The position numbers and the translations under genes were made by a program. The notes below the pieces were generated by a model, which was not told the origin of the DNA, ran no database searches, and worked only from the letters and a program-made list of their open reading frames with translations. From Acidimicrobiaceae bacterium (GTDB lineage: Bacteria; Actinomycetota; Acidimicrobiia; Acidimicrobiales; Ilumatobacteraceae), in NCBI GenBank assembly GCA_024641005.1, contig JAHEDX010000004.1, positions 1 through 64,000 on the forward strand: a stretch of DNA of 64,000 bases, read 5' to 3'. Numbering within the stretch: position 1 is the first letter of the stretch; each line of letters starts with the position of its first letter. Positions 7,546 through 15,379 of the stretch are shown piece after piece.

Positions 7546-9156
7546 TCAACCTTCCGGATGTGAGGGCCTGACGCCGACGACCAGGCTCCTGGCGAGGCCA
7601 TACAGGAACCCTGGGTGCAGCGAATTGACGAAGACGTCGCGGTACGGGGCGCTTCCCGTGAACATGTTCCAGAGCACCCCGCTCATGTGGAGACCCGTGC
7701 GTCGACGTTGTTCTCGAGCGGTCATGCGCAAGACGGCCTTGCGCGCGTACCTGCTCTTGCGGACGGCGATCGTGAAAAAGAAGATCAGTCGTCCGAACAT
7801 GTTGTCGGTGGCGATCGCTCGGCAGGTCGGGAAATAGTGCTGGTCGAAGTCGTGTGCCGAGACGCCATGCACGATCGCCGTCTCGGCTGCCGCTTTGGCC
7901 GTGCGATAGGCAGCTCCGATCCCGTCCTTGTAGAGGCGTGTCGTGCCGGCGTCGCCGATGAGGACAACCCGTTCGCCGAAGGGCCGCTCGGGCCCCTTCA
8001 CGTTGATCACGGGAGCGCACGAGCAGACCGCCGGCATCGAATCGGTCGGGAACGCCGCTTGCACTTCAGGCGAATCGAGGAACTGTTTGATCAGATCGGT
8101 GTCGATCTCGTCACCGAGCATCGCCATCGTCACGTAGTCACCCTTGGGGATGAGTGCGGCGAACTCGAGCCGTGGGATGTCGAGCAGGAACACGTGCATC
8201 GAGTCGCCGAGTGTTTCCAGGATCCTGTCCGCGCCGAGTTCGAACTCGGTGATGAAGGTTCGGGAGACCTCGGCGCGTCCTTGCGCCGCGTCGGGTTCGA
8301 GGAGCGAGAGAAAGTTGCTGTTGACTCCGCTCGCCACGGCTACGAGGTCGTAGGTCGTGGCCCCGTCGTTCGTGATCACCACGGGACGGTCGCCGTCGCG
8401 TTCCATGCCGATCACCAGTTGGTGGACGAGTCGGGCGCCTTCCTTCTCGCACACCTGCTGGAGGTAGCCGTCGAAGCTGTCCCAGGGCATGTCGACCGCC
8501 GTGCGCGGACCATTGCCGCGATAGATGGCGGCGATCCGTTGCTCTTCGACAGGGCTTTCGATCTCGACCACCCCGGCGTCCATGTGCAAGACGTACGAGT
8601 AGATGCCCCGTTGCACCACGGTGGGCGGGAGATTGATGCCTTCCGCCGCGAGCATCTGCACCAACGACTCCGAGACGATGCCGCCGCAGTGGTTGCAGCC
8701 GGCCGGCCCACAGTGAGAGAAGCGGCGAGGTTCGAAGACGTCGACGCTGATGTCGAGATCGATGGTGTGAGCGAGGCGAAGCAGGAAGTACGCGAACAGC
8801 GAACCGGCGGGCCCGCCGCCGACCACTGCGATACGTGATCCGTCCTCGAGGACCGCGTCGCTGTCGTCGGCGGGGCGCGAGACCAGACGCTGTATCGACC
8901 GGTTCGTCCTGAGCGAGGGTCGTTTCGACTGGTGCCACGGCCGTCGCCGATGCCGATGGCGGTCGGTCTCGGGTACATGTAGCGGCTCGGTCGGAACCGC
9001 TGTGCCGGCCGCATGATCAGGCAGGCCCGGTTGCCCGTGGGGCGTGCCAGCGGCAGTTCGTGTGATGTGGACGCCCACCACCGAATTGCCGTCCGAGCGC
9101 GCGCGACTCGGACTGGTTGTGATCCCGCCCGGACCCTTGACCGAACTCGGCTGCAT
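7546..9156 (-). CDS. Geranylgeranyl-reductase-like FAD-dependent oxidoreductase
   Basis: A 536-residue protein. The FAD-binding Rossmann loop VVGGGPAGS is at 111-119. A second flavin-family motif, RVVLIGDAG, lies near 380, and the C-terminus is helical with an FFF segment that may touch the membrane. A Cys cluster (149, 154, 157; CGPAGCNHCGG) directly follows the first strand and could bind a metal or act in redox chemistry. The ATG at 9156 is supported by GGGGAGG upstream, but it gives a Pro/Arg-rich N-terminal extension of about 100 residues that lacks obvious conservation; a shorter protein is possible, though I found no good internal start. It leads the three-gene redox operon. Confidence 0.75.
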   Translation of the reverse strand: MQPSSVKGPGGITTSPSRARSDGNSVVGVHITRTAAGTPHGQPGLPDHAAGTAVPTEPLHVPETDRHRHRRRPWHQSKRPSLRTNRSIQRLVSRPADDSDAVLEDGSRIAVVGGGPAGSLFAYFLLRLAHTIDLDISVDVFEPRRFSHCGPAGCNHCGGIVSESLVQMLAAEGINLPPTVVQRGIYSYVLHMDAGVVEIESPVEEQRIAAIYRGNGPRTAVDMPWDSFDGYLQQVCEKEGARLVHQLVIGMERDGDRPVVITNDGATTYDLVAVASGVNSNFLSLLEPDAAQGRAEVSRTFITEFELGADRILETLGDSMHVFLLDIPRLEFAALIPKGDYVTMAMLGDEIDTDLIKQFLDSPEVQAAFPTDSMPAVCSCAPVINVKGPERPFGERVVLIGDAGTTRLYKDGIGAAYRTAKAAAETAIVHGVSAHDFDQHYFPTCRAIATDNMFGRLIFFFTIAVRKSRYARKAVLRMTAREQRRRTGLHMSGVLWNMFTGSAPYRDVFVNSLHPGFLYGLARSLVVGVRPSHPEG

Positions 9157-9496
9157 GACGCCTCCCCATCGGTTCTCTCCAGACTGAACCGACTTCGATG
9201 CACGGCGAAAGGGTCATTGGTCCCGCGAAAGTGCGTACCGGAGACGACTCGCGCAGTTCCTGCTCGAGGATCCCGAACCACTCCTGCACGGCGAGGAGCC
9301 GATCCTGCTCGACGGTGCGACGGTCGGGTATCTGAGGTCGGGCGCGTAAGGCCACACGCTGGGTGGAGCGATCGGCCTTGGGTATGTCGAGCATCCCGAT
9401 GCTGTCACGCCCGAGTTGCTCGGCGCCGGAGGTTTCGAGATCCAGGTGGCCGGCGTTCCTGACCGGTACGGGACCGGTCGGGAACGGCGAAATGGA
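9157..9496 (-). other. Intergenic stretch with possible coding remnant in frame with the cupredoxin gene
   Basis: This 340-base gap lies between the cupredoxin stop (TAG at 9497-9499) and the flavoprotein start. The cupredoxin frame stays open after the TAG, well past this gap. Its first 90 or so codons, including an ATG at 9394 and RLLAVQEWFGILEQELRE, have a protein-like composition rather than shadow-like. No ribosome binding site is clear. It could be a small gene, a degraded downstream gene, or chance in GC-rich DNA. The flavoprotein promoter must also lie here. Confidence 0.3.
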
Positions 9497-9967
9497 CTAC
9501 TCGACCACGATCGTGGTCTGCATGCCCTCCATGAAGTGGCTATCGAAGGTCCCGTCGGTTTCTTCGTCGACGATGTTGCAGAACAACACGTAGGTGCCGG
9601 GAGTGAGATCGAATGTGCCCGACGACGTGGTACCGGCCTCGAACTCGGTGATCTCACCGATGAAGTCGCCCTCGGCGAATCCGTCCTCGTCGACCTTGCC
9701 GGTGTCGTCCTGCACGAACCCGTCGCTCGAATCGGCTCGAACGACGACGAGCTCGTGGGTTTCGCCACCCTCGTTGGACACGTTGATCGTGACGGCGCCC
9801 GCCTTCGCCTTGGCCGGTGCTTCGACGCTCCATTCCGACACCACGACGTCGATCGTGTCGCCGTCGGCAGCGTCGTCGCCGCCGCACGCTGTTCCGATCA
9901 GTCCAAAAGCGAGCGCGCCACCGATCGTCAGCACGCTCTTCAACTGGGTCTTCGCTGTTTGGTTCAT
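9497..9967 (-). CDS. Cupredoxin-like lipoprotein
   Basis: A 156-residue exported lipoprotein. The signal peptide ends in a lipobox (IGTAC, Cys28), followed by an acidic Asp/Gly linker. The mature domain is a cupredoxin-type beta sandwich with a full set of possible type 1 copper ligands: His71 (ETHELVVV), Cys130 (VLFCNI), His144 and Met146 or Met149 (SHFMEGM). It may carry electrons outside the membrane or bind copper. The ATG at 9967 has AAAGG six bases upstream; two upstream Met codons in frame lack one. The next gene upstream also encodes a cupredoxin-like protein on the same strand, separated by 91 bases, so the two may be co-transcribed. Confidence 0.8.
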   Translation of the reverse strand: MNQTAKTQLKSVLTIGGALAFGLIGTACGGDDAADGDTIDVVVSEWSVEAPAKAKAGAVTINVSNEGGETHELVVVRADSSDGFVQDDTGKVDEDGFAEGDFIGEITEFEAGTTSSGTFDLTPGTYVLFCNIVDEETDGTFDSHFMEGMQTTIVVE

Positions 9968-10058
9968 CTCTCTACCTTTCATGTGCTTGATCAATGAGCG
10001 CCGTTCGATGCTCGTCTGGATGATGGTTCCTTCGATTCAGTGGCTGATTCGCTCGCGT

Positions 10059-10529
10059 TCAGCCGTCGCTGGTGACGACGATCCGCGCCTCCATGCCGAG
10101 TTCACGGTGCCCCTTCACCGAGCACCACACGAGATAGCTCTCCTTCGCGACGCCGGCCTCGAGGCTGGTCGATTCGCCTGACTTCAGACGCGCCGTTCCC
10201 ACGTCCTTGGAGATCTGCAGGTTGTGTTGCGCATCGCCGACATTGCTCACGACGAAAGTGAGCGCGGTGGACGGCGCGACCTCGATGGCGTCGGGCGTGA
10301 TCTCATAATCCGACAGTTCGATGTCGACGTCCCGGTACGACAACACCTCCGGCTCCTTGTCGACGACGAAGAAGTACACGACGGCGAACGTCGCCGCGAT
10401 CAGCGCGGCCCAGAGCGTGATGACACCCAGCAGAAAGCCGACCGCACCTATCTCACGACGAGATGTCCGCGTCGACTGGCGCGAAGGTTCGGCAACTACA
10501 TCATCGGTGCCCACGTCGATTTCCCCCAT
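10059..10529 (-). CDS. Membrane-anchored cupredoxin-like protein
   Basis: A 156-residue protein with a short cytosolic N-terminus, one transmembrane helix (about 30-56) and a C-terminal cupredoxin domain facing outward. Candidate type 1 copper ligands are His102 (AQHNLQI), Cys136 (VWCSVKGH), His141 and Met146 (RELGM), a spacing close to blue copper proteins and to the CuA-like domains of oxidases. No oxidase subunit lies nearby. With the neighbouring lipoprotein it could form a short extracytoplasmic electron chain, possibly linked to the redox operon that follows; that link rests only on neighbourhood. Confidence 0.8.
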   Translation of the reverse strand: MGEIDVGTDDVVAEPSRQSTRTSRREIGAVGFLLGVITLWAALIAATFAVVYFFVVDKEPEVLSYRDVDIELSDYEITPDAIEVAPSTALTFVVSNVGDAQHNLQISKDVGTARLKSGESTSLEAGVAKESYLVWCSVKGHRELGMEARIVVTSDG

Positions 10530-11287
10530 TCCGTCGACGCCATCGTTGAGACGACGTCAGCCCGAGCGGCAAGATAACACGCAGCGTCAGATGTCGGAAA
10601 TCGATTGCACTCTGGGCGCGAACAGTCACCGGATGGTCGGGGCAATTCTCAAGTTCCGGTCTGCGTCGTTCGCTCGAACTCTGGTCGCTCGACATCGGTG
10701 GGCGGGGCGAGCCGGGCAGCGCCGACTGTGAACGGCGACGACGAGCCACCCCTCGCACGCGACCCGCGACCCGCGCCAGCTGGACTCGGGTGCCGCCGGC
10801 ACATGCCGCGCGGTGGCGGCCTCAGCGTCGACTCCACTCTTGGCGACGGCGTCCCGAAGGATCTCCTCGGTCTCGTACATCTGGGCACTGTCGAAGTGCC
10901 CGAACCCGGCGTCGATGGCAGGGGTGAGCACATCGACGGACCACTCTCGCTGCTGCATGCCGAGTGTCGGTTCCCAGGTCCCGTATCCGTTGCGGAATAC
11001 CGTCAGCTCGAGCGGGGTCGGCACTTCTGCCGTGTTCGCTCGCATTCGCATCGCCGTAGTGGTACCACCGAGGTCCAGGTCAGCGTGATGCGCTGAGCGT
11101 GCGGCGATCCACGTCGACACCCTGGTGGTGGTCTTGAGCTCTGACTGATGTCGGACGAGGATGGATGGATGTGGAGCGAGGTTCGCTCGAGGTCGGTGAT
11201 TGTCGCCGCGCCGCCAATGCCCGTGGCGATGTGCGATTGCGCCGCCGATTGCGAAGCGGGCACGCGAGCGACGGAGAAGGAGGCATC
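10530..11287. other. Long intergenic region upstream of acoX
   Basis: This region of about 760 bases carries no intact gene. It includes an aldo/keto reductase relic (10821-11015, minus strand) and the leader of acoX with its strong ribosome binding site at 11278-11283. Between 10530 and 10820 I see only shadow-like frames. The loss of a former gene probably explains the unusual gap. Confidence 0.6.
10821..11015 (-). pseudogene. Aldo/keto reductase remnant
   Basis: About 65 codons read as the N-terminal barrel strands of an aldo/keto reductase: an NGYGTWEPT segment, then AIDAGFGHFDSAQMY, then TEEILRDAVAKSGVD, which match the usual GxGTW, AIDAGxRHIDTAxxYxNE and GxAIxxSGVxR segments in order. 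The family needs about 270 residues including the catalytic Tyr, Lys and His. After residue 100 the frame loses all similarity, and Gly replaces the usual Arg before the HFDSA step. This is a decayed fragment of a once-complete gene, with only the catalytic Asp and Tyr region left. Confidence 0.65.
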
Positions 11288-12334
11288 GTGCACGACGTCG
11301 GGGTGGTCGGCATCGTGGCCAATCCGTCGTCAGCTCGCGATATTCGACGACTCGTAGCGGATGGCGCGTTCGTGACCACGAACGACAAGATCAACATGGT
11401 CAAGCGGGTCCTGACCGGGCTCCACAGCGTCGGTGTCGACCGGGCGATCTCGATGACCGATCTCGGTGGGATCTCCGCAGCGCTGGCCGACCTGGCGAAC
11501 GGTCCGACGTCGAGAGCGTGGCCGAGGGTCGACTTCGTCGATCGCGATCTCAGTCAGTCGGCCGCCGACACGACGGCAGCGGTCGAGGCGATGGTCGCCG
11601 CGGGGGTGGGAGCGATCGTCGTGCTCGGCGGCGACGGCACGAACGGAGTCGTCGCCAGCGCGTGTGGGGACGTTCCGATCGCCTCGATCTCGACGGGTAC
11701 CAACAATGCGTTCCCTCGGAGTGCGGAACCGACCGTGGTAGGGATAGCGGCCGGTCTCGTGGCGACCGGGCTGCTCGATGCCGACGAAGTCGCGGCGCGA
11801 AGCAAGACCCTGACGGTCCTCTCCGGTCGGCATCGGCATCGGGCACTCGTCGATGTCGCGATCACGACCCATGACACGGTCGCTTCGGGCGCGGTCTGGG
11901 ATTCGTCCACGGTTCGTGAGGTCTTCTTGTGCTTCGCCGAGCCGGATCGCATCGGTTTGTCGTCGATCGGCGCCCACCTCAGAACAGTCAGGCGCGCCGA
12001 CCCCGTCGGTCTGTATCTGCGGCTCGGTACGCCGGCGGTGGCGGCGGTTCGGGTCCCGTTGGGCCCGGGGCTGATGGCCGACGTCGACGTCGCCGAGTTC
12101 GCGGAGATCCCTCTCGGCTCGACGCTGACCGTACGCACTCCATCGGGCGTGGTGGCCGTCGACGGTGAGCGGGCGTTTCGGTTCGGTCCGAGCGATGCGG
12201 TGACCGTTTCGCTCGCCGCCGACGGGCCGAGAGCGATCGACGTCGAACGGGCGATGGAACTCGCCTCCGCCCGTGGGGTACTCACCAGAACCGTTGGCCG
12301 GCCGCAGCAACACCAGATCTCGCATCAGCAGTGA
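11288..12334 (+). CDS. acoX: AcoX-like NAD-kinase-fold protein
   Basis: A 348-residue protein resembling AcoX, the ATP-NAD-kinase-like protein encoded next to acetoin dehydrogenase genes. The diacylglycerol/NAD kinase signature is clear: VVLGGDGTNG near residue 110, a second Gly-rich turn STGTNNAFP at about 135, and an early VGIVANPSSARD loop. The exact role of AcoX in acetoin-type operons has not been settled; NAD or phosphoryl chemistry is inferred from the fold. The start is the GTG at 11288, with AGGAGG four bases upstream; frames further upstream are shadows. It is followed by acoA after 19 bases, so it probably leads the operon. Confidence 0.85.
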   Translation: MHDVGVVGIVANPSSARDIRRLVADGAFVTTNDKINMVKRVLTGLHSVGVDRAISMTDLGGISAALADLANGPTSRAWPRVDFVDRDLSQSAADTTAAVEAMVAAGVGAIVVLGGDGTNGVVASACGDVPIASISTGTNNAFPRSAEPTVVGIAAGLVATGLLDADEVAARSKTLTVLSGRHRHRALVDVAITTHDTVASGAVWDSSTVREVFLCFAEPDRIGLSSIGAHLRTVRRADPVGLYLRLGTPAVAAVRVPLGPGLMADVDVAEFAEIPLGSTLTVRTPSGVVAVDGERAFRFGPSDAVTVSLAADGPRAIDVERAMELASARGVLTRTVGRPQQHQISHQQ

Positions 12335-12353
12335 CACCAGTCAGGAGGACATC

Positions 12354-13331
12354 ATGAACCCACTCAATCGGCTCGATCTGTACAAGCAGATGGTCCGCAT
12401 TCGACAGTACGAGTCGCGGATCTTGCAGGAGTACCACGCCGACAAGAAGCCCGCGTGGGACATCGGCGCCGGGTTGATCCCCGGCGAGATGCATCTCTCG
12501 GCCGGTCAAGAACCGTCCGCCGTCGGGGTCTGCGCGAACCTGAAGCAGGGCGACGCGATCACGGCTCCGCACCGACCGCATCACTTCGCGCTGGCGCACG
12601 GCGTCGACATGAACGCCATGACAGCCGAGATCTACGGACGCGACACCGGGCTGTGCCGCGGCAAGGGCGGCCACATGCACCTGTTCGATCCCGAGAACCA
12701 CTTCTCGTGTTCGGGGATCATCGCCCAGGGCTATCCGGTCGCATGTGGGCAAGCGATGGCGTTCAAGCGCAAGGGCACCGATCATGTCGCTGTGGCTGTC
12801 GCCGGTGAGGGCGCCGCCAACCAGGGCGCTTTCCACGAGTCACTGAATCTGGCGTCGCTCTGGAAGCTGCCGGTGATCTTCGTCATCGAGGACAACGACT
12901 GGGCGATCTCGGTACCTCGGTCGCATTCCACCGCGAACGCATCGAATGCCGACCGTGCCTCTGGCTACGGCATGCCGGGGGTACGGATCGAGAACAACGA
13001 CGTCGAGGCCGTTTTCGAAGCTGCCGGTGTCGCGATCGATCGGGCACGCGCCGGAGGCGGTCCGAGCCTGATCGAGATCCACACACTGCGCTTGTGGGGG
13101 CACTTCGAGGGCGACGCCCAGGCGTACCGCGGGGCCGATCTCGACACGCTCGATGCTCGGGATCCGATCCCGCTCTACGCGGCCACGCTCGCGGAGATCG
13201 GCGATCTGTCCATGGACCAGGTCGCATCGATCGCCGCCGACGCTGCAGCCGAAGTCGACGCTGCGATCACGTTCGCGACGTCCAGTCCGTTCCCCACCGC
13301 CGACGATGCCTTGCTGCACGTCTTCGCTTGA
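12354..13331 (+). CDS. acoA: Thiamine-dependent dehydrogenase E1 alpha subunit (acetoin/pyruvate type)
   Basis: A 325-residue E1 alpha subunit of a 2-oxo acid/acetoin dehydrogenase. The thiamine pyrophosphate motif appears as AGEGAANQG followed by about 20 residues and IEDNDWAIS (a GEG variant of GDG-Nx-N), and the entry region has GKGGHMHLFD. The length fits AcoA or PdhA. It should decarboxylate or cleave its substrate on thiamine and pass the acyl group to a lipoyl domain together with the beta subunit. The ATG at 12354 has AGGAGG five bases upstream. Because both E1 subunits match generic acetoin/pyruvate dehydrogenases, the true substrate is open; the acoX neighbour argues for acetoin or a similar ketone. 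Confidence 0.88.
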   Translation: MNPLNRLDLYKQMVRIRQYESRILQEYHADKKPAWDIGAGLIPGEMHLSAGQEPSAVGVCANLKQGDAITAPHRPHHFALAHGVDMNAMTAEIYGRDTGLCRGKGGHMHLFDPENHFSCSGIIAQGYPVACGQAMAFKRKGTDHVAVAVAGEGAANQGAFHESLNLASLWKLPVIFVIEDNDWAISVPRSHSTANASNADRASGYGMPGVRIENNDVEAVFEAAGVAIDRARAGGGPSLIEIHTLRLWGHFEGDAQAYRGADLDTLDARDPIPLYAATLAEIGDLSMDQVASIAADAAAEVDAAITFATSSPFPTADDALLHVFA

Positions 13332-13351
13332 GTTCGACGAGGAGAAATGTC

Positions 13352-14374
13352 ATGACCACTACTGAAACCCCGACCCGCAGGATCACCACCGCCAAGGCGA
13401 TGGCCGAGGGGATCGCGCTCGAGATGCGACGGGATCCAGGCGTCTTCGTCATGGGAGAGGACGTCGGCGCCTACGGCGGGATCTTCGGATCCACCACCGA
13501 CCTGTTCGCAGAGTTCGGCGCCGACCGGGTGATCGACACCCCGATCTCGGAGACCGGGTTCATCGGCGCCGGTATCGGTGCGGCCGTCGAAGGGCTGCGC
13601 CCGGTCGTGGAGTTGATGTTCATCGACTTCTACGGCGTGTGCATGGACCAGATCACGAACCACATGGCCAAGATCCACTACGAGTCCGGCGGCAACGTCA
13701 CGGTCCCGATGGTGTTGATGGCGGCCACGGGCGGCGGCTATTCCGACGCCGCCCAGCACAGCCAGTGCCTGTGGGGGACGTTCGCCCACCTTCCCGGCAT
13801 CAAGGTGGTCGTGCCGTCGAACCCGTACGACGCGAAGGGGCTGATGATCTCGGCGATCCAGGATGACAATCCGGTGCTGTACCTGTTCCACAAGGGTGCT
13901 CAGGGTCTGGTGTGGATGGAGAAGAACCCACGCTCGATCGCACACGTGCCGGAGGAGTCGTTCACGGTTCCGATCGGCGAGGCTGCGGTCGCCCGAGAGG
14001 GCACCGATGTGACCATCGTGACCCTGTCGCTGTCGGTGCAACACAGCCTCGACGTCGCCGAACAGCTCGTCGCTGAAGGCATCAGCGTCGAGGTGATCGA
14101 CCTGCGCAGTCTGGTGCCGCTCGACACCCAGACCGTGCTGGCATCAGTTGCCAAGACCGGCCGCGTCCTCGTGGTCGACGAGGACTACCGGAGCTTCGGG
14201 CTGACCGGTGAGATCGCGGCAGTCATCGCCGAGCACGATCCGATGATGTTGAAGAAGCCGTTCCGCCGACTTGCCGTCCCCGACGTGCCGATCCCGTATG
14301 CCCGCGTGCTCGAACAGGGAATCCTGCCGACTCGCGACAAGATCGCCGCCGGCGTCAGGGAGTTGATGTCGTGA
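13352..14374 (+). CDS. acoB: Thiamine-dependent dehydrogenase E1 beta subunit
   Basis: A 340-residue E1 beta subunit of the transketolase-pyrimidine family. Visible landmarks are MGEDVGAYGG near 30, DTPISETGFIGAGIG near 63, the C-terminal transketolase domain with VIDLRSLVPLDTQTV, and VVDEDYRSFGL. It pairs with the alpha subunit to form the alpha2beta2 decarboxylase. GAGGAGA precedes the ATG at 13352 by 6-8 bases, and the gene follows acoA after 20 bases. Its stop overlaps the GTG of the lipoyl-domain gene, so the three products are probably made in fixed ratio. Product choice follows acoA; the substrate is unproven. Confidence 0.88.
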   Translation: MTTTETPTRRITTAKAMAEGIALEMRRDPGVFVMGEDVGAYGGIFGSTTDLFAEFGADRVIDTPISETGFIGAGIGAAVEGLRPVVELMFIDFYGVCMDQITNHMAKIHYESGGNVTVPMVLMAATGGGYSDAAQHSQCLWGTFAHLPGIKVVVPSNPYDAKGLMISAIQDDNPVLYLFHKGAQGLVWMEKNPRSIAHVPEESFTVPIGEAAVAREGTDVTIVTLSLSVQHSLDVAEQLVAEGISVEVIDLRSLVPLDTQTVLASVAKTGRVLVVDEDYRSFGLTGEIAAVIAEHDPMMLKKPFRRLAVPDVPIPYARVLEQGILPTRDKIAAGVRELMS

Positions 14375-14613
14375 CGACGGAGGTCCGCTTCCCGATGATG
14401 TCTCGGGACGATCCGCAGGCCGAGGGTGTCGTCGGTACCTGGTTCGTGAACCACGGTGAGACCGTGGTCGCGGGCCAGGTGATCGCCGAGGTGCAGGTCG
14501 ACAAGGTCTCCCAGGATCTGGAAGCCCCGGTCGGCGGTGTGATGTACCAACTCGTCGCCGAAGGTGTCGGAGTCCGACAGGGCGACCCCGTCTCCAGGAT
14601 CGACGAGGCCTGA
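14371..14613 (+). CDS. Stand-alone lipoyl (biotinyl/lipoyl attachment) domain protein
   Basis: An 80-residue protein that is one lipoyl domain and nothing more. The lipoylation turn is VQVDKVSQ with Lys45 as the modified residue, flanked by Gly turns at both ends. In typical acetoin or 2-oxo acid dehydrogenases this domain is the N-terminus of an E2 acyltransferase (350-550 residues) with a HxxxD catalytic core. Here the frame stops right after the domain, and no E2 core or E3 dihydrolipoyl dehydrogenase follows. It overlaps acoB by four bases (GTGA) and so acts with E1. It could serve as a free swinging arm for an E2 encoded elsewhere. Confidence 0.88.
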   Translation: MTTEVRFPMMSRDDPQAEGVVGTWFVNHGETVVAGQVIAEVQVDKVSQDLEAPVGGVMYQLVAEGVGVRQGDPVSRIDEA

Positions 14614-14650
14614 CACGGATCCTCGCTCGTGCGGTCGGCCGGGTACGGTC

Positions 14651-14670
14651 GCCCGCAACGGCGTGCGGGC
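14651..14670. terminator. Small hairpin after the aco operon
   Basis: GCCCGC at 14651-14656 pairs with GCGGGC at 14665-14670 around an eight-base loop, between the lipoyl-domain stop and the convergent acyltransferase stop. It has no T-run, so its role as a terminator is only suggested by position. Confidence 0.3.
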
Positions 14671-14720
14671 TGCCATGTCCAAACGCCTTTGCCTGGGGCG
14701 GCTGGTGGATACTGCCGTGT

Positions 14721-15257
14721 TCAGGTCGACGGCAGGTCGAATCTGGTCGCGAGTCGGGCGCGGTTGTATCGCTGCAGCATCACGGGATATCCGTTGACGA
14801 GCACGTCGAAGACGAGCGTCCACACCGTCGCCGTCCACCATCCGCGCACGATCGCGTGGACGACGATCGGCAGGGTCAGTACGAAGAGCACGGCGTGACT
14901 CGCCTCGGCGTCGCGCATCCGTTGTGCGAGGTGACCCAGGTTGTCGGGCGAGCGCTCGGACGGCAGGTGCAGATCGGGGTTGAACACGGCCAGCGGGCCG
15001 CGTCGCAGCATCGCCTTGAACGCGCCGACCCCGACCAGTTCGTATACCCGGCCGTTGTGCTCGAATGCCCTGAGTTCGTGATAGCGCGCGGGCAGCCGCA
15101 CCTGCATCCGGCGGCTCGCCATGCCGACCCACGTCATCGGTAGCCAGACGACGGCGAGCGAGAACCACACGCTGTTCGAGCCGAACGACCGCTGCGCCCA
15201 CACGATCAGCGCGCCGAAGGCGACCGCCGCCGCGACCAGTACCGACCATCTCCTCAC
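14721..15257 (-). CDS. CrtO-like glycosyl-4,4'-diaponeurosporenoate acyltransferase family membrane protein
   Basis: A 178-residue protein with transmembrane helices at about 5-22, 30-45, 125-142 and 145-160. The C-terminal signature NGYPVMLQRYNRARL (near residue 158) matches the hallmark N-x-YP-x3-QRYNR-x-R of the CrtO family, whose founding member in Staphylococcus puts a fatty acyl chain on the staphyloxanthin sugar. Only this general family is supported: in organisms without staphyloxanthin genes the acceptor is unknown. The GTG at 15257 begins the sequence just before the first helix; frames upstream are Arg-rich and implausible. Confidence 0.7.
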   Translation of the reverse strand: MRRWSVLVAAAVAFGALIVWAQRSFGSNSVWFSLAVVWLPMTWVGMASRRMQVRLPARYHELRAFEHNGRVYELVGVGAFKAMLRRGPLAVFNPDLHLPSERSPDNLGHLAQRMRDAEASHAVLFVLTLPIVVHAIVRGWWTATVWTLVFDVLVNGYPVMLQRYNRARLATRFDLPST

Positions 15258-15379
15258 GCCTCGATGATCGTCGATTCGGCGGTCGGCGACCAGGGGGCGA
15301 AGGCCACTACCTTCTCGCCCTGGTCGTACCGGTGGACGACTGTCGGCCTGTCGACGGTGTCGGCCCCGAGACGCTCGAT

